Assembly: GCA_015499985.1 (NCBI GenBank)
Contig: JAAAUF010000203.1
Span: 13,973 to 50,595 of the forward strand
Source: Haplosporangium gracile
Lineage: Eukaryota; Mortierellomycota; Mortierellomycetes; Mortierellales; Mortierellaceae
Direction: 5' to 3'
Length of the DNA: 36,623 nucleotides
Every line of letters starts with the position of its first letter. The stretch's first letter is position 1. Both the position numbers and the translations under genes were made by a program. Shown here piece after piece: positions 10,273-26,100 of this stretch. Below the pieces are notes generated by a model. It had not been told where the DNA came from, ran no database searches, and saw only the letters and a program-made list of their open reading frames with translations.

Positions 10273-13200
10273 CTAGTTGCCAGAAAAAGCGCCAATGGCA
10301 AGGCAGAGGTTCCGCTTTGTGAACTGGACCTTGTAGATCGGCGTTCGCTTCGTTGGGAACGTCGCCAAATGATCTTCAGACTCCAAGGGTCCCGTCTGCA
10401 GTCCCTTCTTGTTCAGTCTCTCCATCGCCGCTGCCGTTGCTCCTGTACCAAGTGCTCCTTGGCCCTGTCCTTGTGCAAGGATTGGTGAGGATGCAACCGT
10501 ACCATTGGCAGATCCGGCAGCAGCGCCCTCGCGATCATCCTGCAGAATGCGATGTCCAGCGCCACCCTGACTGCCCTCCTTCTTAACATCCCAAGCGCGG
10601 ACTGTACAGTCTGCACTGCCAGAGACCAAGATCGAACCATCCTGACTAAAATCCAACGAGTAAATGGTTCCCTGGTGTCCGGTCATCTTCTTCATCCGTT
10701 TTCCTGATCCCAAATCCCACAGCTGAATCGAGCGATCTTCTCCCGCAGAGGCCATCATTCGACCGTCTGGTGACATGGCGATCGTGTGGATAGCGCCTAC
10801 ATGTCCTGTAAACACACGAACGCACGTGCCTCTCTGAACATCCCACAGTCTTGATGTCTTGTCACTTGATCCGGTCACCACGTATTTGGAATTAGGGTGG
10901 AATTTGACAACCTAGAAGAGTCCATGGACAAACCCGAAAAAAGTCCTCGCAGTAAGTGTCCAGATCCCATACCATGAAAAATATATCTCGCTCCCTAAAA
11001 ATAAAAAAAGCGTCCAGAACCCGCGCAGGGCCAAACCAAGACCGTTCTGCCCCCTGTTCTTTGTTTTTTTTTTTGTTAAACTTACATCGACATCAGACAA
11101 GTGTCCAGCAAAGATTCGCAACGGGTAAATGTGGTCACAGCTCCAAAGTCTGGCTGTGCGGTCGTGAGAAGCAGTAGCAAAGTAAAATCCCTGAGGCCCG
11201 AAATCCACATCCCACACGGGGTAATTGTGTCCCTTGTAGCAAACCAAGTTCGTAAGCGTGCTCGTACTCCACAGGCGCGCTATTTGATAAACAAGAAATG
11301 AGTTGATCCATAACGTTAGGTTCTAGGCCAGCCATGCAACACGTTTTGCTTTTATCCTTGATCCAAATCGCCACCGATTGCCTTGCATGCATGCATGCAT
11401 GCATGAATGGGGGTGGCCCCTTACCTGACTTGTCCTCCGAGCAGGTAATCAGGTACTTGTTGTCTGGACTGAAACTGGCGCCAAAGACAGGTCCTGCATG
11501 TCCGATCAACTTCTTCGAGTCAGAGCCCTTCTTCTCCTTGACCCTGTTCAAATCGTTGGCTATTGATTGGATATCGGGTAATTAGTTTGAAGGTGGTTAG
11601 CTTTGAGTTTGTGCACGGTAATCGGGTCAAGGAAAAAAATAATTGCCTCTACCAAGATCGAGATAGGAGGGGCCGAGGCCTAAACTTACAGTCGTGGATA
11701 TGAGCAGGGTTGAAGTTACTCCTGAATCCGCGTAGTTTTTCGCCATCGAGACTCCAGAGTCGGACATAGGATTCTGAGAACCCTGCAGCCATCATAGTCG
11801 CGTCTTCTGACACCGCCACACAGTTGATATTCTCCTGAGCATTGTGAAAGGTGTATGCGCATATTGAGGGTAAACTCGAAGGCCCCAATGCAACGCGTTT
11901 CCGTGAATCTCGCAATGCTTCAATCTCTGCCTGAATATCGCTTCCCTTACTAGTTAGTTCAAAAACAAAAAATTAGTTACAACGTCATATTAACCACGGC
12001 ACGGCATGTCACAGCGGAGCAAATAGACGCGACGATTCAGTAATATGAAGGCCTTACAATGGCGGAAGAGGTACGTCGTCCCGAGATGGTGAGTCAACTC
12101 CTGCTTCTGTTTTAACTTTTTTGTATTCCTCCAAGAGTGATGCTGGGGGTTCACCATTCATGATCTACGTCGTTTTCAGTAAAAACGTCAGCAATATGCG
12201 GTCCAGCTCTGCGTTCCCTAAGAGGTCTCGCCTCCAATAACTTCCATTATCAGCATACGCGTGTTTTCAGTGAGTAACCCTTACCGTGTCGCCTCCTGCA
12301 AGTGCCTCCTCCTCCTTCAAAGTCTGCTCGATCTGTTCACGGAAAGCAGGATCTTGGGGCATCTGTCCCAGGGCAACGTTCTGTTGGTTGAATGTCGCCA
12401 ACTGATGAGTTCCATGTCCAGCGATTCCAATCACCTCGTCCTCGCCAGCGGTTGCAGCGCCGACTTGAATGTTGACGTGTTGGTTGACGATCCGGAGGAG
12501 GACGATGAACTTGTTGTCCTGCAAGAACGCGATTAGCAGCTCGAACGAGACTGGCGCCATGCGAAGGTTATATTTGTTGGTTTTGTACATCTGCGCCAGT
12601 TCGTTCTCCTTGATGTGTTGTGCGTCCGTGATAGTTGCTAACCGGGCAATGTCCTGAGAGTGCATCTCCAAGTGATCTGATTTATAGCTCGTCATGAACT
12701 TGCTCGCTACAATAATTTTTTGAACGTGATGTAAATGTAAAATTTGATATCAGTGTAAGTCGATTTTTTCTCCATGGTCCGTATTGTCCGTATGTATGAT
12801 TAGATCTCGTGTCGAGTTGATCCAGGTCCTGCTGTTACCTTGTTCTTTCAGTCCTCTGTTCACAAGATTAAGGTAGCTGTGAAGAAAAAGAGGGAACAAG
12901 ACCGACATAAGCTCCGGCTATTATCGTTCAAATGAAAAAATAATAATAATCGAAAGGCCAGTTAGCAACAAACCCTTTTACCACTTGCTCAAACTTACAG
13001 AAACAACAGAAACAAAGTTCCCAAAATTGTCGCGTAAAAATGGCAAAAAGTACCTTGTAGAGGTCGAGGGAGTTCTCAATCCAGCGTCTGAGTGATGAGT
13101 ATGCCTGGTCGTATGCATCAGGATCGCCCATCTCGTTCTTGTCATGTGTTGGTTGAGGAGGTCCCGCAGGGGTTGCGGCCCCAGTTGCTTCCTTGTCCTT

Positions 13201-13455
13201 AGCAGCGAGAGCAGCGGCCTGTTCCTCAAGTGTCAACAGGTTTGCCTCGCGTTTAAGTGCAATCTCTGCCTGCTTATAGCCCTTCTGATTAAGGTAGTTG
13301 AGCACGATTCGGTCAACCTCCTGCTGAGTCTGTGGTGTTTGAGCAGGAGCGGCCTGTTGTTGCTGCTGTGCTGCTGGCTGTTGCGTGGTGGCGGTGGTCT
13401 GAGTGTTGGTGCCTGTTCCTGCAGCCGCAGTGCTGTCGGCGGGAGAGTCTGGCAT
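10273..13455 (-). CDS. TAF5: TFIID/SAGA subunit TAF5 (LisH, NTD2 and WD40 repeats)
   Basis: TAF5 is a scaffold subunit of the general transcription factor TFIID and, in fungi, also of the SAGA co-activator; it acts in the nucleus. Eight exons (13,455-13,054; 12,917-12,839; 12,706-12,285; 12,164-12,058; 11,949-11,690; 11,559-11,425; 11,279-11,086; 10,911-10,273) give 745 aa with every junction in phase. Residues 1-44 are a Gln/Ala/Thr-rich tail. A LisH motif ([15 protein letters not shown]) lies at about 45-77 and the TAF5-specific NTD2 domain at about 117-250. At least six WD40 repeats with GH...WD/WS pairs run from about 370 to 645. The C-terminus ([15 protein letters not shown]) is the hallmark end of TAF5. 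About 60 Gly/Ala-rich residues separate the last WD repeat from that tail. The start is the first ATG and lies 406 bp from the divergent neighbour. Identification is firm. Confidence 0.95.
11384..11405. repeat. (GCAT)n microsatellite in a TAF5 intron
   Basis: Five palindromic GCAT units in the intron between exons 6 and 7, about 19 nt inside the exon 6 donor. Confidence 0.9.
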
Positions 13456-13861
13456 TGTTGATGTTATAAATGTTTGTTCCTGGGAGAGAGGTTGATTAGG
13501 GCGGGAAGGAAGCTAAAAAAGTCAATAGCCCGTTGGTTGAAGCAGAAGGGGGAGAGAGAGACAACGCTCGCGAGGGAGTGGTGGCCACTTTTATGATTTT
13601 TTGTGTTGGTAACACGTGACTTCTGTCGACAATGAGGCTCAAGCCACAACGACTGACAAAGGAACAGGGAATTATCAAGAGGAAATATCGTGTGGACAGA
13701 AAAGGAAAGAACAATGAACACTTCTTTCAACCAACCAACCCACCCAACAGAAAAACTACCTACGCAACACACACATACTCATCGGACAAAAACAACCCTC
13801 AAGGAATCCATTACAACAACCATATCCTACAAATAGTATACAGCTAGCATCAGAACATACA
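13456..13861. promoter_or_regulatory. Divergent promoter shared by TAF5 and the Siw14-like gene
   Basis: 406 bp between two start codons pointing away from each other. It must hold the 5' leaders and core promoters of both genes. No clear TATA box; short frames here have no motifs. The right part (13,725-13,861) is A/C-rich, a typical leader composition before the plus-strand ATG at 13,862. Confidence 0.6.
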
Positions 13862-16850
<2,989 letters not shown>

Positions 16851-17018
16851 TCTTCGTGGTCGAAGGTAGTGGCGGTGGTGGAGGATGATAGAGAGAGAGA
16901 GAGAAATGGCGTTTTATACCGTATCAACACTTTTTTTTTTTATTTTTTTAGAGGCAGCATTTTTGGCCTATTTTCTTTCTTTTTTCTCTTTTTTTTTTCT
17001 TTTTTTCAATTCGCTGCG

Positions 17019-17024
17019 AATAAA
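17019..17024 (+). terminator. Poly(A) signal candidate for the Siw14-like gene
   Basis: AATAAA on the plus strand, about 170 bases after the stop codon and following T-rich sequence. Confidence 0.5.
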
Positions 17025-17181
17025 TCTTTAATGGAGCACATATAGAGAGCTCTAGGGGCACAATGACGTGAGGGCCGAAAAAGAGAAAGCTGGTTCTCTC
17101 TCTGGCTTCCATCATACCCATCACATCGAACCATCAACAGCTGCTCACATATGTCAATGAAGCCGAAATGGTCTGTATTTT

Positions 17182-17187
17182 TTTATT
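17182..17187 (-). terminator. Poly(A) signal candidate for the OCRL-like gene
   Basis: AATAAA on the minus strand, about 57 bases beyond the stop codon. Confidence 0.5.
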
Positions 17188-17243
17188 TCCAAATTCTAAA
17201 GGGTAACTCTTAGTCATCTGTCCAAGTGAGACAGACCCTCTGC

Positions 17244-20200
17244 TCAAGCGCCAGGGTACGCGCCAGGGTACGCGCCAAGATGATGCATGTCTCCTGCTCC
17301 ACCACCAATCGTACCTCCAGCCGCTACCGAGGAGAAGCCTCCACTTCCTGATGACGACGACTGTCCGCCTCCAAGCCCACCTCCAGGTGAGAGCAAGTTC
17401 TCCTCCTCAGCAGGCTCCTGCAAGAACAGCATCATGAACGTCTTTTTCTTCAATGCCTCTACCTCTGACAGGCGCTCTGCTCCAGGTGGGGGACGCAGCA
17501 TCACTGACGAGAACACCGCCGCTATGAAGAAGGCGTGTGTAATGAAGAAAAAATGTAAAAATAGGCGTTAGCAAATAACACAACAACCATTAGGTTGGCA
17601 AATTCGAGACGCGGCGAAAAGGCAGTCAAAAAGGCGTCGGTGTCAAACATACCAAGCTTGGCGACACGATAGTTTTCATCATTCCCACGCCCACTAACAC
17701 TGGCGGCATCATTTCCGTTATATATCGACCCAGAGCTGCTCTGCATCACACGGTGGCCTGCATGTCCCAACGCAGGGCTGTTACTTCCGGTCGCAGCAGC
17801 GGTTGATCCACCGTTGTTGTGCGCAACACCAATACCGCTGGCACTGCTGTGAGGCACCTGTGCACTACCATCCTTCGACCCAACAGCACCTCCCGTACCC
17901 GCACCACTATTTCCAGAAGAACCCCCACCAATAAGAATCAATTCCCGGAGGAAACTTGTGATATACACAAACACATTCACATGCACAGGCGGCATGAGAT
18001 CCAAAAGCCCATACGCCGCCTGCTGATGGTTCGCAACCTCCAAGGCGCGGTAGTACATCTCTGTCGGCACGACGGGTTCGCGCAGGGATTCCAAGAACCG
18101 TAACAGCACCTCTGCCATGGAATGGATACCCCTGTTCTCGCCGAGACCGAATGTGGCGGCTTTGGGTGGGATACCGTTCATGATTGAGACTGGGCGGGCG
18201 ATTTGGGGTTTGAGGTCGGAGGTGGCGGTGGTTGATCCGCGGGGTGATAAAAGGGTTGGTGTTGGTGGGGAGTTGGATGTATCCGCCGCTGGCGATGTGT
18301 CCTGGGTACTGGAGATCTTCTTGTCGTCTTCGTGCGAGGACTTTCCAAGAAGTCTGGTCAGATCAAACTCCTCTCCCGTGTCCAGACACTCGCGAATATA
18401 GGTCATCGTCGATTGATCTCCAGACAGCAAGAACAAATTATCCTATTTTCAGTCGCCAGAAATGGTACACGTTAGCCCACCTCGTCTTGGTTCTTATAAA
18501 GGCATATACGCGCGTTCACGAACCAAAATATACTTACAACAGAGAAGCCATGCTTGTAAATAAAGTCAACAATACGCCAGAGGTCTTTGGGTAAACTGAG
18601 CTGTCGAACAGGTTTCTGCTTCTTGGCAACATGAGGAACCGGAGGCACTGCCCGTTTCTCATCACCGAGCTGCAAAGACTTGAGGTCGCCCACAAGAGAA
18701 CTTTTGCTCGACTTGCGTTCAATCGCATCCTTCCCCGGAAAGGAATCCAAAGATTTCGCATTTTTCAATTGCCCCCTCTGTATGCCAATCGTCGTTGTCG
18801 AATGAGAATCCATATCCTTCATACTACTTCTCGAAGACTTTTTACCAAGAACGTTATAGGGATCATACAGCGTCGCAGTATCATCCTCATCAGCTTCCAG
18901 TTCCTCGTCTTCCTTGGGGTCCCAGAGTCGAATAGGCCGATCAAGACGCGACAACCACTCGAGCGAGTTCCCGAAACATGTGCGGACATAGGATCCAGAG
19001 ACGGTGATAAAGTAGTCCTTGCCGTGCTCCAGATGCAGGATCAATATATCCTCCATGACTTCGCGCCCCGTGTTCAACAATGGTGCTGAGTCGTTGTCGA
19101 CCATAACTGTCAAGTTGATGTTGACAGTCTCGTCTATCGTTACAAAAAAGTTGCGGAAAAAATTAATATCATGAGCATCAACATATACATCAAGAACCTT
19201 TCGCCTTCAAATTCACATCGCAAAACGCTCACCTGGCATGATCATGCCAACAGGAGGATTGGCCCACATCCAGGGTTTACAGAAGCGCTCATCCTGCAAC
19301 TTGGGCTTAAACCGGTATCGGGCCGGGAACTTCTTGGTGTTCTTGATAGTAATGGTGGTCTTTTTAGGTTCGAGGTACCGGACTTTGTCAAAGAACACGC
19401 TCGACGACGAGATGGTGGCGTCGGGCATGCACTCGTTTTCGTACCGGTCCAGTTCTTTGACGATTGCCTGGTACACCTCTGCTTGCTTGTCCTGAAGCAG
19501 TGTCTTGACCTATAACGAAGGGGGGAAACGTTAGTTGCAGTTCAGCACGGCTGTCAATATCCAAGAAAGAGAATAGTGCAGATGAGCTTAATTAAATGAA
19601 ACAAACCTTGAGCTTGAAGAAGGCGCTGACGGGTTTGTGGTCACTAAGGGTGAGCTCCATGTGAGATCTATAGAAATGAGGTTCCACGCTGTCCTTGGTC
19701 GCGTTTTTGGAACGCCACAGAATACGGTCCGTGTACGCTGGAACCCTTCGTTTCTCACTACAAGTTAACAGAAAATGGAACTATGAGCGACGTGGTCTTA
19801 AAATAGAATAAAAAATATGTAGCCAGTGTAACGATCTTACCTGGAGTCCCATGTGCTAGTGCCAACGTCAAATTTGTACGTAGGGTGAAAGTTGATTGGG
19901 TGCTCCTCGAACTCTGAGAACGCCTTGTACATCAATCTCTGGGTTCCGAGCTAAACGAAAATACGTAGTGTAAGGTGTTTGGTGCGTAAGTACGGTAACT
20001 TTAACACACGTAACAGCACACCGGAAGGTCGAAGTAGGGCGCAATAAGCTTACCTGGTCGTGCTTCATTAGCTCCTCATAGTTGTTGGTCTTCAAATGAT
20101 TCTTGACAACATCTTCAGGCAATCCTACTCGGTAGTTCAAGTCTCCTGCCCAAATTGTATGGCTAACCGAAACGAAAAAGGCCAGGTTAATAATCTCCAC

Positions 20201-22514
20201 AACTTTGGCTGCAATAAGAAAAAACAAGCTCGCCAGTTCACATAATCAAGGCAGCGCACTTACTCGCAATCAAAGATGGAAACTATCCTGTTGGAGGCAG
20301 TCAGAGCCGCGTTTCCAGCAGGGCTCTTGGTAATATCATAGGTGCTTGAAGAAGGGAACGTCAAGCGACGACAGATTTCCTGGTAGTCCTGATTTCTCCT
20401 ATCGATCTGGCTGGTATCGGCTGCCAAATGCGATCCAACAAAGCAAAGGTACGAGTCCTTGTATCGAATACGGATCGAAACGCCTCCTTTGTTTGCAAGC
20501 ATATTCATGATTCCGACACCTGCAGAGTCCGCAGTGACTTCCTTGATGTGTTTGGCCTGATCCACTTTTGCGAACATGACAATCAACAATCCTACGAGTT
20601 GCTTCGACGTGACCTATTATATGTACGGTATAATGACGCTTGTTAGACCCCTTGCTACATACTAAACAGCCAACGCGTTCAACACTGAGTTATATACTTT
20701 TTACCTTTTGGTAGCCGCTTCCGAGACTCTCTGCGATGGCGCGCGTCCATTCTTCCTCCTTGGCTCCATCAAAGACAATATATGCCTCTGCGCTCAAATC
20801 GAGTTCCTGGAAGCTGCATGCGAACAAATAATTTGGGACCAATATTAATTTATATGCGGCATGTCTCATTTTCAGTTCAAAACCAAGAAGAGGCTTGTGA
20901 AGTACGTGTCATTACCAGAGGACATAAATGTCAGGCTGCATCTCGCCCTCGACCTTGAGCCATGGGTCCAGTTTCTGAGTAGCGTTCCTACCATTGACAT
21001 TCCACGTACCTACAAACGCGCTATCATCATCATCAATGCACCAAATGGTAATAATGGTCAGGTTACACTCCTATGCAATTCAAAAGATGAGTACCGAAAT
21101 GAAACAACGTATAGATGAAAAAACCTACTGCATGAACCCGTTCTCAGTAAACTCGTTTTCCCTGGCGCGCATCTCCTTCTCGACCCAACTCTCCTTGACA
21201 GTTCCAAGATTCAGGCGTGGACCACCCGAAGGAACAATCGCCTGACTCTCTTCTGGCTGAAGAAAGTACATCGACAGTGGGTTAGTTGTAGAGGAGATGA
21301 ATCCCTCCATAGTCTGGATGGATCCTGACTCTAATTCGTGAAGATAGCCGCGTCATTGTCAATAACGATTTCCTTCATCCTATGATCCACTACTTCGAAA
21401 TGAAAATAGCGATAGTATATATACCTTCTGGTGAGTGGGCTTCCGGATCCGTTGTGTAGTACTGGATCCAGCGATGACTGCTTCCCCCAGCATAAAAATT
21501 GTCGTCCTCTATATTTATGTGACACCAAAAGGAAAGAAAAAATAAGTTCCAAGTCAAATAAGGCGAAGCGTAAACACACAAACGACTTTGCCGTATTTCA
21601 TAAGCACCCTAGGATGCTTTACGAGCGATAAGGTGGCTGCGCCTGAGCTCCTTGAGCAATCCCTGAAGAGTCTCCAGATCGTCCGTGTGCACAGTTGCCT
21701 CTGTCTGGTCGCAGAGCAACTTCAGTGTGAAATCTAGCAATGTTGCCACAGCAACAAAATTGAGATGAATGAGTGACCCCAGTTTACCATGCCCGCACAA
21801 AGCAATATGACGTAGGGATATATCCACAATTCTCCCACGGGCATTTTTTTGTTACCGTTCTTTGAATCCTGGATCGACTGCTTGTCATCCTTGCTCACGG
21901 GCTTCGTTTGCGCTGTTGTGAATAAATATGGAATGGGACGTGGTAAGCAAAAGTGGAGTGGGTGGTTGGGAGCATCAACAAGTGGACCAAGGACAGCAGA
22001 TACTATTCTTCGACTTGGAAACACAAAGGAATGCGCCCTGTACTAAGCATACCGACCGAGATCCTGAAGTCGAAGTAGACAGGGAGTACTTCCTGGAGAA
22101 CACTCGCCATCATTCCTGTGCGCTTGATAATGAAGACACTAATAAAAAGAAACAAACGGAAAAAACAACACCGCCACAGCCAGCAAAGCGCGGGAAAAAA
22201 AATAGGAGATAGTGCATTGAGGATAAAAACAAAAGTTGTTAATTACAAAAGTCGAAAAACATTGCCTCAACGTGGCACTGGCGATTTCCCCTCCACCACT
22301 TGAATATCCTCCGGTTTAGTTCTTCCGCCCTCCACTTTCTTTTCTTAGCTTACCATGCCTCCTCGACGCCGGCTTGGGTGTTGACAATAATGGCCAAGAT
22401 CCTGTTCTCGAGCTTGCCGCTATTGCCTGCACACAGAACCTGAGCAGAGAATTGACAGCGCTCGGTAGGTCGTAGCAGCAACTGGGCCATTGCGTGGCTC
22501 TCTTCGCCGGTCAT
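17244..22514 (-). CDS. OCRL: OCRL/INPP5B-like inositol polyphosphate 5-phosphatase (PH, 5-phosphatase, ASH, RhoGAP-like)
   Basis: This enzyme family removes the 5-phosphate from PI(4,5)P2 and related lipids on endosomes and Golgi. Sixteen exons (22,514-22,354; 22,138-22,053; 21,912-21,856; 21,733-21,623; 21,508-21,425; 21,330-21,129; 21,020-20,916; 20,813-20,705; 20,613-20,264; 20,162-20,054; 19,950-19,841; 19,757-19,607; 19,509-19,233; 19,133-18,538; 18,442-17,653; 17,521-17,244) give 1191 aa in phase. A PH-like region lies at about 1-165. The catalytic domain has [10 protein letters not shown] (236-245), FQELDLS (270-276), WAGDLNYR (426-433), VPAYTDRI (500-507) and SDHKP (533-537). An ASH domain spans about 546-690 and a RhoGAP-like domain about 810-1170. 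The RhoGAP motif reads LFLLSG, so the arginine finger position is Leu841, as expected of catalytically dead OCRL-type GAPs. Long Ser/Gly-rich inserts make it larger than human OCRL (901 aa). Identification is firm. Confidence 0.93.
17248..17277. repeat. 12-bp tandem repeat at the OCRL-like C-terminus
   Basis: GCGCCAGGGTAC twice plus a partial copy, immediately before the stop. It encodes the terminal AYPGAYPGA. Confidence 0.85.
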
Positions 22515-23116
22515 GGTAATTGCTTTTAGCTCTTTGTGAGGTTCTGGAGGTTGGTGTTCGCGTATGCCCGCGTGTGTGTGTGTGGGAGAGAGCGGGAGTT
22601 CCTGAACCCTGAATTCGTGGAGCTGCGAGTTTGTGTTTGTTGGAGTGAGGAGGGTGAGAGCGACGAGTCAATAAGGTTGTATGCGAGTTTGTTGTTCCTG
22701 CGTATTTGTTATCGTCGCACGTAATGTATTTTTCCTGCCGTCGTTATGGTTCCAGAGGATGAATGTAAATGGGGAAGTGAATGAATGAAGAGCTGGAGGG
22801 AGTGTGGGGTTTGAAGAAGTAAAAGAAAAGGAAAAAAGAAAAGGAAAGAAAGAAGAGAGCATGAGGTGGAGGGTCAAAAGGGCAATTCCGCAATGCCAAT
22901 CAACCGAGGAGAGGAAAAGGAAGCACGTCCGTCAGTTGTGGACCCCGCCCGTGACTCGTGACGGACACAAAAAAAGAGGCGAAAGAAGAGGTGAAAATCG
23001 GCTGAAGGTAGAAAGACACAGACACACGCGAAAGAAAAAAAAACACTGTAGAATAAGGGTTCAATGATAAGGCAACATTTTTTTTTTCATGGCTGCTTTT
23101 ACCTAGCACAAAGTAT
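22515..23116 (-). promoter_or_regulatory. Upstream region of the OCRL-like gene / 3' flank of the karyopherin
   Basis: 602 bp between two minus-strand genes. A GT microsatellite lies at 22,571-22,584. The block 22,815-22,865 is CT-rich on the minus strand, resembling the leaders of other genes here. No coding sequence is supported. No AATAAA was found for the karyopherin; its poly(A) signal is probably a variant. Confidence 0.5.
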
Positions 23117-26100
23117 CTACAGGAAGGTACCGAGGGAAGTGGAGGCAATGTTGAGTGCAGGGAACTCCTGGTTGAGCTGCTTGACAATCTCAATCATCTC
23201 CAGACGGGTGGCGGGCTTGAGCTCGCCCTCGCGAGGGAGAACGCCAGCAAAAACGGCCAGCAACTGAGCCAAGTGGCTAAAGATCCATGCGTTCTGCGAT
23301 CGAATCAACGAGAACAGCAACTTGTATACGGGCTCGTTCTCTTCAAAGTCAATCTTCAAGGGCAAGGCCTGGACAAAGACAGGCAACACTTGTTCCACAG
23401 GCACGACGTTAGGGTGCCTCATGATCATTCGAGCGACTGCACCGCACGCATTATCTGTCACATTCGATAGATCTTGTCCCTGGAACAAGGGGTAGAGTGC
23501 TGTCAAAAGGGCGGGATATTGTCTAATGAGGGGTAGTGAGAAACGAGTGAGGAATAATGAATAAGGCGCAAGAAAAAAAAAGGGAGGAGAGAGAGAACAA
23601 GGATGAGGAGAAAGCATGTTCAAGTAGTACAAATAGTAAAGGAAGACATGCGACCAACACTTACGAAGACAGATCAATGGTAGTATTCTGGCAGAGAGCA
23701 CCAATAGCAAAGGCAGCGTTGCTACGGACCTCTTCTTCTTCGTCACTGAGACCCTTGACGATAAGAGGGAACAGCTGCTCGGTAAAGTCGGTGATACCAG
23801 TGCTCATTCCGTTTGCAATCTCGCCCAAGCATCCCATAGCCATAGACCGCTCGCTGCTAGGCTTTGACTTTTTGTAGTACTTGGCAATGTGGGGGATGAA
23901 GACCTGGGCATAGGGCACAAAGCTAACGCCAAGAACAGCAGCCAAAGCGCCAACAAGATCAGATGCTCCAGTGATCAATAATGCGTCGTACTCTGCCTGC
24001 TCGTCCTCCTCCAAGAGTCCCTCGTCATCGGCAAGCTCCTGCTGGCAGTAGGCCTTCTTCTCGAACAGTAACTGCAGCTTTGCAGCGATATCATCGATGT
24101 CTATAAGTGTATCATGCATAAGTTGCGCAATTGAGTATAACTTTCTTACAGAATACGCTAGAGTCATGTCAAATACCATTGTCAAAAACTCTACTTACGC
24201 TCAGCAATGATACCAGGGCCGCAGAGGCGGACAGTCTCGACCATTTCGTTACAAATCTGGAAGACAACCATCCTATTCAAATTCAAGTGACCCCCAAGTT
24301 AAATTTTTGTTCGCATCAATGATAAGTGCTCAGTGAACAGTAAGAGAGACAAGAGACATAGCAAAGTGATGTTTTTGTACTTACTTTTCATCCTCCTCTT
24401 CCCAGACGGCGAGGATGGCAGGCATCACCAAAGAGTTCAACTGAGCGACATTCTCATGAAGAGGGACTGTCACAGGAAGTCCAGCCTTCCATTCCTGAGA
24501 GTTGGACAACTTGTAAAACGCACGCAAAAAGTTGAACAGCGAACGGCAAGAGGCCTTGCGGACACCGTCTGCCAAATGGGTCGACAGCTCCAAAAGCTCC
24601 TTGACAGTCGACTCAACATAGGGCAAGAAAGCAGAGCCAGTGTACTGGAAGAGCTCGCCAATGGTATCAGCAGCAACCTCCTTCTCATCCGCAATGGCAG
24701 ACTTATAGACGTAGCTGTCCTCCTCGCCCTCCTCACCGTCAAGTTCGTCCAGATCCTCGATGTCATTCTCTAAGCGGGTGGTGTTTTCGTCCAATTGACA
24801 AGAGTGGATCAATTGAGGGATAATAGCCTCCAAGTAAGGAGCGAACTCGTCCGCAAAGACCTGTGCAATCCCTGCGAAAAAGTAAAAGCCGCACTCCCGA
24901 AGGCGGTTGTTGCTCAGGTGCAAGCCTTCCATAGCCAAGACCATCAAGTCGTTCAAGTATGGCTATTAAAAATAAAAGGTAAATTAATTAGCATGGATAA
25001 CACGAAAACCGGTGTAATTAAATAAAAACGGGGAAAAAAAAGATGACCACATACGCGGAAGGCATCCTTGCCGACAGCAACGGCGATGGCACCAAGAGCA
25101 TCTGTAGAGACTGAGCGGAGCATGATCTCATCGTCGTTCGAGCGGAGGGACATCAAGTGCTGGAGACGCTTGGTGACTTCGACAAAGTAAGGCGTGAACT
25201 CTTGACCAGAAGCATGGGCAGCACTTCCAATAGCAGCGACAACAATGGCGCGGGTCTCACCCTGCGCGCTCTCGAGCATGTGAATCAACTTTTGCATCAG
25301 CTCGGGAAGGTATTGGAGAATGTTGTCACCGAGACCCTCCAAAATGGCATCCAAAGCGTTACAGGCCTGCTTGGTGATCTCGGGTGTGGGCTCGTTCATG
25401 AGGTTGAAGACCAAGGGCAACAGTGTAGCGTGGTTCTCGGCCACTTCCTCGTCAAATTCCTCGGCAAGAGAGCTCAAAGCCATACAAGCAGCGCGGCGAA
25501 CAGTTGCATCAGGGTCGCGGAGTCCAGTGCAGACTAACGTCAACAACTCGTTGAACTTGGGGCGGATGAAATCGACAGAGCCCTCGACCAAGACAGCAAG
25601 AGTGACCATAGCAGCCTTACGGAACAGGGGCTCGGGGCTCTGCATATAGGCCATAATACCCTCGGCGGCAATAGGGAAGACTTGTTGAGGGGGCAAATTG
25701 GTGGCAAGAGTGTTGATGACCTTGAAGGCCAGGCGGGCAGGAGAGTCTTCGTCCAGATCTTCGGGTTCCTCCTCGGCAGCGATGGGCATCAAAGCCTGGA
25801 TCATAGGCGCAACGAGCTTGAGGCGCTGGATCTTGGTCTTTTTGTAAACAACAGCCCACATGAGGAAAGAGAGACCCTGAACACGCACAATGGGCTCGTA
25901 CGACTTATTGCTACCGATGTTCAAAAAAAATTGAATCAAAGACTGAACGTGCTTAGAGATGACGGGAATCTCGAGCAAGAGGAGCTGGTCAAAGACATCA
26001 AAACACTTGACGGCGGACTCTTCATCGCCGTCGGTCAGGGTCTGCTGCAAAACGTTGACCATGTGGGGGACGAGCTCCGAGAACATGGCAATCTCTTCCT

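Larger units (their letters stand above)
16851..17243. other. Convergent 3' intergenic region
   Basis: 393 bp between the stops of the plus-strand Siw14-like gene and the minus-strand OCRL-like gene. It holds a GA repeat (16,888-16,904), T-rich blocks (16,930-17,007) and a poly(A) signal candidate for each gene. No coding sequence is seen. Confidence 0.6.

Noticed and set aside
17522..17652. In-frame continuation ([19 protein letters not shown]) of OCRL-like exon 15
   Set aside because: Reading on leads to a stop and skips the conserved RhoGAP end; splicing at GTATGT (17,652) gives [17 protein letters not shown], which fits the family.
21331..21424. Protein-like segment ([18 protein letters not shown]) in the OCRL-like gene
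   Set aside because: It ends in a stop before the next exon; the donor at 21,424 and acceptor at 21,331 join the PH-like region in phase without it.
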